The translations under genes were made by a program, and so were the position numbers. The notes under the pieces were generated by a model. That model was not told the origin of the DNA. It was given only the letters and a program-made list of their open reading frames with translations, and did no database searches. A DNA stretch of 64,000 bases from a virus: positions 1-64,000 of the IMG/VR virus record IMGVR_UViG_3300043331_000919; one strand, written 5' to 3'. Every line of letters begins with the position of its first letter. Within the stretch, counting starts at the first letter, position 1. Of this stretch, positions 33,868-41,268 are shown piece after piece.

Positions 33868-33974
33868 CCGCTGCATGAACGACGACGTTCCACGATCGTC
33901 ACGCCCAGCACCAGACCTACCGACCGGTATACCCAACATTGGGTAGGCCGACACCCACCAGAGAGAAGGAACCA
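33868..33974 (+). promoter_or_regulatory. operator-like intergenic region before the Sak4-like gene
   Basis: It contains TACCCAA-CA-TTGGGTA (33930-33945), a 7-base inverted repeat with 2-base spacer, overlapping a TATAC sequence that could be a -10. AACG-ACGA-CGTT (33878-33889) is a wide-spaced relative of the recurring palindrome. The region is less GC-rich than flanking genes and ends in an SD (GAAGGA). Confidence 0.45.
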
Positions 33975-35483
33975 GTGGCCCCACTGCTGATCAAGACGAC
34001 CGGGCTCGACGAGTACCTCGACCCGACCGGCGAGGCCTACATCAAGATGCTGCTGATGGGCGAGCCCGGGTCGGGGAAGACCCCCTCGGCCGCCTGCTGG
34101 CCGAAGCCGATCTTCGCTGACTGCGAGAACGGCCTGGCGTCGATCGCCCGACAGAAGGTGCCGTACGCCAGCATCCAGACCTCCCACGACATGGAGGCGT
34201 TCCTCGACCACCTGCGCCGCGACAGCCTGATGCCGGCCGAGCGCCGCAAGTACAAGACGGTCGTGATCGACACCATCGACTCCTACCAGCGCAAGCTCAT
34301 CGAGCAGCGCAAGCGGGAGGAGCGGAAGGACAGCATCAGCGGCTGGGCCGACTGGGGTTGGCTCGACGGCAAGATGGTCCAGCTCATCGAGGGCCTGATC
34401 AACCTCCGCATGAACGTCATCGTGAACATGCACGTCAAGGACTTCGAGGAGTCCGAGGGCGAGGGCGACAGCAAGAACACCACCCTGGTGAAGAAGGCCA
34501 AGCTGAAGGGCGACATCAAGGACTCGATCTGGCAGGACTTCGACCTCATTGGCCTGATGGAGAAGACCTACGTCGCTGAGAATGGCGAGCGGGTCCAGAA
34601 GCGCCACATCCGCTGGCACTCCGAGCCGAAGTACCCGAACCTGCGGGACCGGTTCAACGTGCTCCCTCGCTTCACCGACGTCGACTTCACCGAGCGGGAC
34701 TACCTGCAGATCTTCGAGGCGATCGCCAACAGCCTCGACGAGATCCCGGAGTCGGGCGTCGCCGAGGAGATCGAGACCCAGGAGGATCCCGAGCCGGCGC
34801 CCGCGGACGCCAAGGGCGGTCCGGTCGACTCGCCGAAGCTCCCGCCCAAGAAGACCACGAAGAAGGCGGCTGCGAAGAAGGCGGCCCCGGCGAAGAAGCC
34901 GGAGCCCGAGCCGGAGCCCGAGAAGGCCCCGGAGCCGGCAACGCCCGTCGCCGAGGAGCCCGCGGGGCCGGCCAGGGCCGAGGAGGCGCCGACAACGGAC
35001 GTTCCGACCGAGGAGCCTGCGGCCCAGCCCGAGCCCACCGAGGACCCCGAGACGCTCCTCACGGAGCAGCTGGGCGCGGAGAAGATCGAGGAGCAGGTCA
35101 ACGGCCGCGGGACCGCCGAGGAGCCCGTCACGCTCCCCGAGGGCCTGGCCATGGCCCAGGAGTCCAAGGCGCTGGAGGCCCTCGACCACGTCCACATGCC
35201 CGACGGCACCTGCCGGAAGAACACCTTCGGTGGGAAGTGCGGCACCGACGAGGGCAAGGTCACCGCCACTGCTCCGGCCAGCGACGAGGGCATGGCCGCT
35301 CCGGAGCGCAAGGCGGGAGCCAAGCACTGCGGTGACCAGCCCGCCACCATGGCCGGCAAGTACGCCCCGGCCCCGGGCTGCGGGGCCGAGCTCTCCGCGG
35401 CCAACGGCTCGCGAGCCCAGATCGCGATGCTCCGCCTGAAGACCTTCCTCTGCGACGACTGCCACGCGGCAGCGTCCGCCTGA
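33975..35483 (+). CDS. Sak4-like RecA-fold ATPase with zinc-rich C-terminus
   Basis: The 502-residue protein has Walker A LLMGEPGSGKT (residues 27-36) and Walker B KTVVIDTIDS (94-103), followed by the rest of an AAA/RecA-type core to about residue 265. These proteins (AAA_24/Sak4 type) act as phage single-strand annealing recombinases or replication loaders. Residues 290-390 are a Lys/Ala/Pro/Glu-rich disordered linker (KKTTKKAAAKKAAPAKK). The last 80 residues contain paired Cys/His (HCGD, GCG, CDDCH) suggesting a zinc module, an unusual addition. GTG start. AACGGACGTT at 34994-35003. Confidence 0.75.
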   Translation: MAPLLIKTTGLDEYLDPTGEAYIKMLLMGEPGSGKTPSAACWPKPIFADCENGLASIARQKVPYASIQTSHDMEAFLDHLRRDSLMPAERRKYKTVVIDTIDSYQRKLIEQRKREERKDSISGWADWGWLDGKMVQLIEGLINLRMNVIVNMHVKDFEESEGEGDSKNTTLVKKAKLKGDIKDSIWQDFDLIGLMEKTYVAENGERVQKRHIRWHSEPKYPNLRDRFNVLPRFTDVDFTERDYLQIFEAIANSLDEIPESGVAEEIETQEDPEPAPADAKGGPVDSPKLPPKKTTKKAAAKKAAPAKKPEPEPEPEKAPEPATPVAEEPAGPARAEEAPTTDVPTEEPAAQPEPTEDPETLLTEQLGAEKIEEQVNGRGTAEEPVTLPEGLAMAQESKALEALDHVHMPDGTCRKNTFGGKCGTDEGKVTATAPASDEGMAAPERKAGAKHCGDQPATMAGKYAPAPGCGAELSAANGSRAQIAMLRLKTFLCDDCHAAASA

Positions 35484-35511
35484 CCCTCACCACCACCAAG
35501 AAAGGAACACC

Positions 35512-35943
35512 ATGCCCAAGGACACCATGTCCCACGAGGACGAGTGGAAGCTCCCCAAGGACGTCCCGCTCCCCGCCGAGCTCACTGCTGTCAGCGTGCG
35601 CGAGATCCCGTACGTGAAGGACGGGGAGAAGAAGACCTTCACCAAGTGGGAGTGGGAGTTCAAGATCACCGAGGGCGAGTACGCCGGCCTGCGGGCCTGG
35701 GGTGACACCGACCCGCGGCTGACCAACCACCCCGACAACAAGGTCCGGCAGTGGGCGGAGACGCTCCGCGGCCGGGAGTTCGAGATGGGTGAGGGGCTCG
35801 ACACCGACGACCTGCTCGGCCTGCCCTGCACGATCGTCGTGGACAACACGATCCACACGAAGAAGGCCACCGGCGAGAAGTCCTACATCTGCCCGGTGGT
35901 GGACGTCCTCCCGTCCGGCATCGACAGCGAGCCGCCCTTCTGA
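35512..35943 (+). CDS. probable OB-fold/ssDNA-binding recombination partner
   Basis: The 143-residue protein follows the Sak4-like gene with a strong SD (AAAGGAACACC). Its beta-rich centre (KTFTKWEWEFKITEGEYAG, CTIVVDNTIHTKKATGEKS) and acidic C-terminus (GIDSEPPF) resemble small phage ssDNA-binding or DUF669-like proteins that accompany Sak-type recombinases. The acidic-aromatic tail is SSB-like. Inferred from position and composition. Confidence 0.5.
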   Translation: MPKDTMSHEDEWKLPKDVPLPAELTAVSVREIPYVKDGEKKTFTKWEWEFKITEGEYAGLRAWGDTDPRLTNHPDNKVRQWAETLRGREFEMGEGLDTDDLLGLPCTIVVDNTIHTKKATGEKSYICPVVDVLPSGIDSEPPF

Positions 35944-35956
35944 TCGACCTCTCCTA

Positions 35957-36010
35957 GCGCTGCATGTGGCCGCCCCTCGGGGGGCTCCGGGTTCGACTCC
36001 CGGCAGCGCA
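35957..36010 (+). ncRNA. tRNA-like element lacking one arm (possible tRNA remnant or attP-type core)
   Basis: GCGCTG (35957-35962) can pair with CAGCGC (36004-36009), forming an acceptor-like stem followed by A. CCGGG-TTCGACT-CCCGG (35987-36003) is a perfect T-arm with canonical TTC loop. Between them only 24 bases remain, enough for one hairpin (GCCCC/GGGGC), not both D and anticodon arms. The fragment ATGTGGC resembles a tRNA-His anticodon loop. It is therefore either a degenerate tRNA, a structured non-coding RNA or the tRNA-3'-end core of an attachment site. A CCA end is not encoded. Confidence 0.35.
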
Positions 36011-36050
36011 CAGCGTCAGCCATGCCTACTCACAGAAACGGGAACGTGCG

Positions 36051-38009
36051 TTGATCGACGAACTTGATCTGGTCGCCTACCTGACCAGCAAGGGTCTGCA
36101 GGTCCACCGGGCCGCGGGCAACGAGGTCACGGTGCACTGCATCTTCTGCGCCGACGGCGACCCGAAGGGCAAGGGCAAGCTCTACCTGAACACCGAGTCC
36201 TGGCTCTGGGACTGCAAGCGCTGCGGCGCCACCGGGAACCGGAAGGTGTTGCTGGAGCACTTCGGCGACGAGGACGCGATCCAGCACGCCGCCGGCAGCG
36301 ATCCGATGCTGAAGCGCCGCCTGCTCACCGAGGCCGCCGAGCTCGCTCACGAGATGCTGCTCGCCAACGAGAAGAAGCTCTCCTACCTGCTCGACCGCGG
36401 CATCCACCCCGACCTGATCATCAGCCAGAAGCTGGGGTACGTCCCGAAGAACGTCGGCCTCTCCGAGATGCTGCCGAGCCGCTCCAGCCTGAAGGGGTAC
36501 GTCGACCTGCAGGCGGCCGGGCTCATCACCCTCGGCGGCCGGGAGTTCTTCAGCGACTCGATCACGATCCCGTACTTCTCGCACGGCACGGTCATCCAGA
36601 TCCGCGAGAAGAACATCGACGGCAAGTACCGGACCACCGGCGGCGACGTCGCCCGGCTCTACAACGGCGACGCCCTGTTCGGCGCGGACCGGGTGCTCAT
36701 CACCGAGGGCGAGTTCGACTCCCTGGCGGTGCGCTCGCAGATCATCGAGTCCGGTGACCGCTGGTTCGAGGGCCTCGCCGTGGTCGGCCTGCCGGGCGCC
36801 GGCTCCTGGCCCGATGGCTTCGTCGAGATGCTCGGGCAGGCCCGGAAGGTCTTCATCGGCCTGGACCCCGACGACACCGGCGAGAAGTTCGCGAAGAAGC
36901 TGAAGGAGGAGGTCGGCAACCGGGCCCGGATCGTCAACCTCCCCGGCGGCGAGCCGAAGACGGACTGGACTGACTACTTCCTGCCGCGCACGGCGAAGAA
37001 CCCGAACGGCGGCCACGACTGGCGGGACCTGAAGTCGCTGCTGATCGAGGCCGACCTCGCCGGCAAGCAGCTGTTCAACATCGCCGACATCTCCACGAAG
37101 TGGCAGCGCCACCGGAAGCTGGCGCCCGGCCTGAAGCTCGGGTGGCCGTCGCTCGACACCGTGATCCGTCCCGGCCTGCGGCCCGGCCAGGTGATGATCC
37201 CGCTCGCCAAGTCCGGCACCGGCAAGACGGTCTTCCTCTCGAACATCGCCCACAACCTGCACAAGCACCGCGTGCTCTACGTGTCGCTGGAGATGACCGC
37301 GGCCGAGGTCTACGAGCACCTGCGCCGGATCCACCACTTCTGGAACCCGGCCGCCGGCCACGACCAGCTGCTGGAGGACTACGAGCGCCTGCACGTCGTG
37401 GAGCGCAACCGAGTGGGCCGTGGCGACCTCGGGGACTTCGTGAACGAGTACGCCGAGCTGGTCGGCGACGCGCCCGAGGTCATCATCGTCGACTACCTGC
37501 AGTACTACGCCCGGGCGTTCCGGGGCGGCACGCCGTACGAGCGCGCCAGTGACGCGGTGATGGAGCTGAAGGCGGTCGGCAAGGACGCCGCCTGCTCGCT
37601 GATCGTTCCCTCGCAGGTGAACCGGGGCGCCGAGCACGGCAAGCCGATCTCCGCGGACGACGCCCGAGACTCCGGTGTGGTCGAGGAGACCGGCGACTTC
37701 CTGATCTCGCTGTTCCGGCCCGACCAGGTCGTGGACAAGCAGTCGGCCACCGGCGAGCTCCCGATGCAGACCGGCGACTTCCGCGGCCAGATCCTGAAGT
37801 CCCGACACGGCGGCAAGGGCCGCACCTTCTCGTTCAAGATGTCGCTGCTCTCGCTCGCGATCGTCGACTCCAGCCCGCTCGGTGACCGGATCGCCTCCAG
37901 CAAGGTCGACCAGGAGAACAGCCTCTACCGGCAGGGCATCCACTACGAGGACTACCGCCGCGAGCAGCTCAACGACGCCTCCGCGGTGCCGCTCTGGGAG
38001 GGCGCATGA
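36051..38009 (+). CDS. bifunctional DNA primase-helicase
   Basis: The 652-residue protein unites a CHC2-type zinc finger (C30, C33, C55, C58), a TOPRIM domain (VLITEGEFDSLA at 215-226; GLDPDDTGEKF about 270) and a DnaB/T7 gp4-like RecA helicase (AKSGTGKTVF at 386-395; EVIIVDYLQYY at 476-486). It would synthesise primers and unwind DNA at the phage fork. No ATG or GTG lies near the zinc finger; I propose TTG at 36051, which is inside the palindrome AACGTGCGTT (36043-36052). A far upstream ATG at 35964 would run through the tRNA-like element. Confidence 0.87.
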   Translation: MIDELDLVAYLTSKGLQVHRAAGNEVTVHCIFCADGDPKGKGKLYLNTESWLWDCKRCGATGNRKVLLEHFGDEDAIQHAAGSDPMLKRRLLTEAAELAHEMLLANEKKLSYLLDRGIHPDLIISQKLGYVPKNVGLSEMLPSRSSLKGYVDLQAAGLITLGGREFFSDSITIPYFSHGTVIQIREKNIDGKYRTTGGDVARLYNGDALFGADRVLITEGEFDSLAVRSQIIESGDRWFEGLAVVGLPGAGSWPDGFVEMLGQARKVFIGLDPDDTGEKFAKKLKEEVGNRARIVNLPGGEPKTDWTDYFLPRTAKNPNGGHDWRDLKSLLIEADLAGKQLFNIADISTKWQRHRKLAPGLKLGWPSLDTVIRPGLRPGQVMIPLAKSGTGKTVFLSNIAHNLHKHRVLYVSLEMTAAEVYEHLRRIHHFWNPAAGHDQLLEDYERLHVVERNRVGRGDLGDFVNEYAELVGDAPEVIIVDYLQYYARAFRGGTPYERASDAVMELKAVGKDAACSLIVPSQVNRGAEHGKPISADDARDSGVVEETGDFLISLFRPDQVVDKQSATGELPMQTGDFRGQILKSRHGGKGRTFSFKMSLLSLAIVDSSPLGDRIASSKVDQENSLYRQGIHYEDYRREQLNDASAVPLWEGA

Positions 38010-38224
38010 AGACGAAGGCCACCACCCGCCCGTGGCTCAGCGGCCACTGCAACCCGTCGAACCCTGCGCACATCCACCTGCAGTGCCGGGGCTCCGCCGC
38101 GGGCCTGACGGCAACGCTCGTTTGTGCCTGCGCCTGCCACCTGGCCAGGGCCGCCGAGCCCACGCTAACGCCCGTTCCCGCATCGGAGCGGATCGAACAG
38201 ATGTTCGCGGAGGGGTCGTGGTGA
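38006..38224 (+). CDS. small Cys/His-containing hypothetical protein (72 aa)
   Basis: ATG overlaps the primase-helicase stop. The product has GHCNPSNPAHIHLQCRG and CACACHLARAAEP, a zinc-binding composition. Two AACGNNCGTT sites fall within it (38113-38122 and 38167-38176), only 54 bases apart. This small protein family occurs next to phage replication genes, but I cannot name it. Confidence 0.55.
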   Translation: MKTKATTRPWLSGHCNPSNPAHIHLQCRGSAAGLTATLVCACACHLARAAEPTLTPVPASERIEQMFAEGSW

Positions 38225-38640
38225 CTGAGCAGCCGAAGACGGAGGCCGCCCTCTACGACCTGCTCCAGCAGCGGTTCGGGATCGGCTCCTGGGACGAGGC
38301 CACCGCCAAGGTGCCCTTCTACCGGGCGCGCATGACCGAGATCTCCAAGCTGAAGGCGATGATGAAGCGCCGCCGGGTGCGCATCGAGGAGATCGTGCTG
38401 GCCGCCGACTACGCCTCGGCCCGCCAGATCCCGATCCGCGAGACCTGGCAGATCTTCGAGCTCGTCCCTGACGCGCTGAAGGACCAGCGCATGAACGGTC
38501 GCGCGGACATCGAGGAGCGGCTCCAGAAGGCCGCGGAGGAGGCGATGGCGCTCGGACGCCAGGACTGGGCCGTGCGCCTCTACAACACCGACCGACGGTC
38601 CGGAGAGGCCGTCCTTGCCGAGTGGGAGCAGCAGCGATGA
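38221..38640 (+). CDS. helical hypothetical protein (139 aa)
   Basis: GTG start overlaps the preceding TGA, with GCGGAGGGG upstream. The protein is mostly helical (EISKLKAMMKRRRVRIEEIVLAAD, IEERLQKAAEEAMALG). Basic segment at about 45-52 could contact nucleic acid. It lies in the replication block; no family recognised. Confidence 0.6.
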   Translation: MTEQPKTEAALYDLLQQRFGIGSWDEATAKVPFYRARMTEISKLKAMMKRRRVRIEEIVLAADYASARQIPIRETWQIFELVPDALKDQRMNGRADIEERLQKAAEEAMALGRQDWAVRLYNTDRRSGEAVLAEWEQQR

Positions 38641-38825
38641 GCGACACCAGCATGTTCGAGGAGCAGCGGGCGGCAGCCGCGGAGTTCATCCGCAAGGTGG
38701 CCGGCACCCACCCGACGCTGCGCGCGGCGTACGACGATGCGAAGAAGCGGGCCCGCAAGCGGCCGATCCTGCGCGAGCGGGTCTACTACGCCGGCTGGCT
38801 GCTCGGCTTCGAGGAGAAGTCCTGA
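38637..38825 (+). CDS. small helical protein (62 aa)
   Basis: ATG overlaps the previous stop (ATGA). The product is helical and basic in its second half (AAYDDAKKRARKRPILRERV). It ends with a one-base overlap to the next ATG. Function unknown. Confidence 0.55.
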   Translation: MSDTSMFEEQRAAAAEFIRKVAGTHPTLRAAYDDAKKRARKRPILRERVYYAGWLLGFEEKS

Positions 38826-38959
38826 TGGCCGAGTACTACGCCTACGACGAGACGACCCTCGCTCGTGCCGAGGTGCACGGGTGTCTGGACGAGGACGTGA
38901 GCACGGGCGACCCGGTGGTCTGCCGTGAGTGCGCCTACCCCGACGAGGTGCCCTGCTGA
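38825..38959 (+). CDS. very small Cys-containing protein (44 aa)
   Basis: The frame is flanked by one-base stop/start overlaps on both sides. It has GCLDED, VVCRECAYPDEVPC with four Cys in total, consistent with a mini zinc finger. Small size lowers certainty, but the coupling pattern supports it. Confidence 0.5.
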   Translation: MAEYYAYDETTLARAEVHGCLDEDVSTGDPVVCRECAYPDEVPC

Positions 38960-39333
38960 TGGCCAGGGTCACCCAGAAGGTCAAGCGCACGCTGGCGCAC
39001 ACCTCCAAGGCCACCGTGAAGATCTCGATGTCCGGGCTCTACAACCAGGTCCGGGAGAAGCACCACTTCCACTTCTGCTCCGATCGCGCCTGCCGGCTGA
39101 TCTACGAGGACAACTGCGCGGACCCCGAGCGCAACGGGCGTTGCCCGTCATGCCGCGGGACCACCCGCAACAACCTGCTGGTCCGAGACCCGCAGGAGTG
39201 CTGCCTGGACAACTGCGTCCAGATCACCGACCGCGACGTCCTGCTGGCACACAAGCTCGCCGGCCCGGGCCCGTGGTTCATCTGCAAGACCTGTGCCCGC
39301 TCGCACGGCTGGCCGTGCGTCACCACCACCTGA
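38959..39333 (+). CDS. multi-zinc-knuckle protein (124 aa)
   Basis: After a basic N-terminus (VTQKVKRTLAHTSKATVKI), it carries at least nine Cys in CSDRAC, NC, CPSC, CCLDNC, CKTC arrangements with nearby His (KHHFHFC), suggesting two or three zinc sites. Such proteins are commonly encoded in actinophage replication regions. AACGGGCGTT overlaps the RNGRC segment (39133-39142). Likely nucleic-acid binding; function unknown. Confidence 0.6.
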   Translation: MARVTQKVKRTLAHTSKATVKISMSGLYNQVREKHHFHFCSDRACRLIYEDNCADPERNGRCPSCRGTTRNNLLVRDPQECCLDNCVQITDRDVLLAHKLAGPGPWFICKTCARSHGWPCVTTT

Positions 39334-39343
39334 GAGGACCCTC

Positions 39344-39670
39344 ATGACCGACCGCATCCCCGCCTTCGAGGGGCACCCCGTCGACGGCACCGCCGTCAAG
39401 ATGTCGGGAGCCGCGCCGCTCGACGATCTCGACGGCGAGGTCATCAGCGTCGACGACGTCGTGCAGATGATCAGCCAGTTCCGCTGCGTCGGCGTGCACC
39501 ACCAGGTCGACAAGAACACCGGCAAGCTGATCCGCGTGCAGGTGCTCCGGCCCGTGCTGATGGCGCTGGTGCCGATCGACCCGAACGACCCGAACGACAC
39601 CGGCATCCGGCGCTCCATGCCGAAGTCGGTGCTCGGCTCGGTCGAGAGCAGCCGGGAGGACCAGTCGTGA
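39344..39670 (+). CDS. hypothetical protein (108 aa)
   Basis: ATG has GAGGACC upstream. The product begins TDRIPAFEGHPVDGTAVKMSG and continues with a beta-rich part (DGEVISVDDVVQMISQF, LIRVQVLRPVLMALVPID). This short family with a conserved GHPVDG-type start looks familiar from actinophages but has no assigned function. It overlaps the next GTG. Confidence 0.55.
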   Translation: MTDRIPAFEGHPVDGTAVKMSGAAPLDDLDGEVISVDDVVQMISQFRCVGVHHQVDKNTGKLIRVQVLRPVLMALVPIDPNDPNDTGIRRSMPKSVLGSVESSREDQS

Positions 39671-39924
39671 GGCGCATCCTGATCTTCGAGGAGGAGCGGA
39701 TCGCGATCGACATCGAGGAGATCGCCAAGGTCGAGGCCGTCGAGCCCGGCGAGCGCCAGACCCTCAACCGCTTCGGTGACCGCGACCCGCAGGACGCGCA
39801 GACCCGGGTCACGACGAAGTCGTCCGGCTTCTTCTACACCTCCCTGCCCTTCGAGGAGGTCATGGAGCGGATCACCACGTTCCGCCCGGCCCCCCACCCT
39901 CTGAGCGGAGACACCCGTGGCTGA
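39667..39924 (+). CDS. small hypothetical protein (85 aa)
   Basis: GTG overlaps the previous TGA. The acidic N-terminal strand-helix (RRILIFEEERIAIDIEEIAKVEAVE) and FEEVMERITTFRP give a small alpha/beta protein. No family recognised. Confidence 0.55.
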   Translation: MRRILIFEEERIAIDIEEIAKVEAVEPGERQTLNRFGDRDPQDAQTRVTTKSSGFFYTSLPFEEVMERITTFRPAPHPLSGDTRG

Positions 39925-40210
39925 CAACGCGCGTTACGAGATCCAGCAGATCATGTTCGAGCCCGCCGGCCAGGCGCTCCACATCTCCTACGTCTGCGTG
40001 CCCGACGACATCCGGGTGCAGGGCGCCGTGGTGATGCAGCGACAGGTGCGGCTCGCCGCCGGCCACCCCGACTACGCCGACGACATCGAGGGGCTGCACA
40101 GCCGCGTCGTTCGGATCCTTCGCTCGGCACTGGAGGACTTCGAGGCCTCGGAGCCGTTCGATCCGGACGAGGACGAGGACGAGGACGACGAGCGGGGAAT
40201 GGGGGAGTGA
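39917..40210 (+). CDS. small acidic-tailed protein (97 aa)
   Basis: GTG start overlaps the preceding gene by 8 bases. The body has alternating strands (YEIQQIMFEPAGQALHISYVCVPDD) and one helix; the tail is a run of Asp/Glu (PDEDEDEDDERG). AACGCGCGTT lies next to the start (39926-39935). Acidic tails can mimic DNA, but that is speculation here. Confidence 0.55.
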   Translation: MADNARYEIQQIMFEPAGQALHISYVCVPDDIRVQGAVVMQRQVRLAAGHPDYADDIEGLHSRVVRILRSALEDFEASEPFDPDEDEDEDDERGMGE

Positions 40211-40494
40211 TGGCAGTCAGCGGGGGACTCATGCTTGGGCCGGAGTACGCGTGGCACGCGCAGGCCCGGTGCAGCCAGCGCAAGGAGAGCGCCAAGGCCA
40301 CCCAGGAGCACGCCGATCGCTTCTTCCCGAACGGGCGTCCGTCGTCCGCGCTGAAGAAGCTGATGTGCGGCACCTGCCCGGTCCGCGAGGAATGCCTCGC
40401 CTGGGCTATTGCGAATGACGCGCATGGCATTTGGGGCGGGATGACCGAGAAGGAGCGTGCCGCGATGCAGGGGAAGGACGAAGTACACCGATGA
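40210..40494 (+). CDS. WhiB-like transcription factor 1
   Basis: The 94-residue product has the four-Cys pattern of WhiB proteins: an early Cys (ARCSQRKE), then CGTCPVREEC, followed by the turn GIWGGMTEKER. WhiB proteins bind a 4Fe-4S cluster and the primary sigma factor region 4 and are restricted to actinobacteria and their phages. Phage versions can repress host whiB genes and block superinfection. ATG chosen by one-base overlap with the previous stop; a GTG three bases upstream is possible. A GACGAAGT element lies near its 3' end. Confidence 0.82.
   Translation: MAVSGGLMLGPEYAWHAQARCSQRKESAKATQEHADRFFPNGRPSSALKKLMCGTCPVREECLAWAIANDAHGIWGGMTEKERAAMQGKDEVHR
40477..40484 (+). promoter_or_regulatory. 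GACGAAGT element before the HTH gene
   Basis: It lies six bases before ATG 40491, inside the end of the WhiB gene, and shares CGAAGTACACCG with the copy at 28936. The downstream ATG has no SD. If a -10 element, the HTH/WhiB2 genes could be transcribed leaderless from here. Confidence 0.35.
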
Positions 40495-40715
40495 CGACTG
40501 GCACCACTCGGGACGCCCAGGAGGCACCGATGACGATGGATGACGGCACCACGCTCCTCCTCCCGGAGGAGGCCGCCAGCTTGCTGCAGGTGCCCGTCTC
40601 CTGGCTCTACGCCGCAGCGCGCGAGGGCCGCTTTCCCTGCGTCCGCGTCGGCCGCTACGTGCGATTCCGCCGGGCCGACGTGGAGAACTACATCGCCGAA
40701 GGGGGCGCAGCATGA
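40491..40715 (+). CDS. excisionase/HTH_17-like DNA-binding protein
   Basis: The 74-residue product is a winged-helix of the MerR/Xis-like helix-turn-helix type: LLLPEEAASLLQVPVSWLYAA, then FPCVRVGRYVRFRRADVENYI. These proteins act as recombination directionality factors or small regulators; with no integrase in view a regulatory role is more likely. It sits between two WhiB genes with four-base overlaps on both sides. Confidence 0.8.
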   Translation: MTTGTTRDAQEAPMTMDDGTTLLLPEEAASLLQVPVSWLYAAAREGRFPCVRVGRYVRFRRADVENYIAEGGAA

Positions 40716-41020
40716 CCACTCGGAACGTCTTCACCATGTCCCGCACCGTCGGGGGGGCCGGCCGGGGCGGTGGTGCGCTGCCGTTCGAGCCGAGCTCGCC
40801 GGACTGGGAGGGCCGGGCGCTCTGCGCCCAGACCGACCCCGAGGGCTTCTACCCGGAGAAGGGTGGCTCGACGAAGGCGGCGAAGCAGGTCTGCCTGGGC
40901 TGCGAGGTCCGCGAGCAGTGCCTGCAGTACGCCCTGGCCAACGACGAGCGGTTCGGGATCTGGGGCGGCCTCTCGGAGCGCGAGAGGCGCAAGCTGAAGA
41001 AGGAGCGGGTGGAGTCATGA
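40712..41020 (+). CDS. WhiB-like transcription factor 2
   Basis: The 102-residue product is a complete WhiB domain: ALCAQTDPEGFYPEKGGS, VCLGCEVREQCLQYAL, FGIWGGLSERERRKLKK. The four Cys would ligate an iron-sulfur cluster and the final basic motif contact DNA. It is closer to the canonical bacterial WhiB than WhiB 1. Overlaps neighbours by four bases each side. Probably reshapes host or phage transcription. Confidence 0.88.
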   Translation: MTTRNVFTMSRTVGGAGRGGGALPFEPSSPDWEGRALCAQTDPEGFYPEKGGSTKAAKQVCLGCEVREQCLQYALANDERFGIWGGLSERERRKLKKERVES

Positions 41021-41268
41021 CCCACCGTCGGTTCGTCTTGCAGCGCGACCACGATGTGTCCGGCATCAGCGGGACGGGCGTGGTCGCCGAAGGTGTCGAG
41101 TTCTCCTCGGGCGTCGTCGCCTTGACCTGGCTGTCCGAGTGGCCCACGTCCGTCGTGTTCCACGATCGAGGCGTCGAGTCTGTTGAGGCCATCCACGGCC
41201 ACGGCGGCGCGACGCAGATCGTGTGGCTGGACGAGGAGGGTCAGCGCAGGAGAGAGGCCGGGCCGTGA
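41017..41268 (+). CDS. conserved actinobacterial small protein (83 aa)
   Basis: The sequence RFVLQRDHDVSGISGTGVVAEG, followed by FSSGVVALTWLSEWPTSVVF and GVESVEAIHGHGGATQIVWL, matches a widespread short protein of actinobacteria and their phages whose function is unknown to me. ATG overlaps the WhiB stop (ATGA). Confidence 0.72.
   Translation: MTHRRFVLQRDHDVSGISGTGVVAEGVEFSSGVVALTWLSEWPTSVVFHDRGVESVEAIHGHGGATQIVWLDEEGQRRREAGP

Noticed and set aside
35957-36010. A complete tRNA gene
   Set aside because: The distance between acceptor strand and T-arm is too short for both D and anticodon arms, so it is reported only as tRNA-like.
36030-37943. Leftward open frame opposite the primase-helicase
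   Set aside because: Primase-helicase motifs on the + strand are unambiguous; the opposite frame is compositionally biased.
40491-40715. HTH_17 protein as an excisionase proving a temperate lifestyle
   Set aside because: No integrase or convincing attP is visible; small HTH proteins of this type are common regulators.
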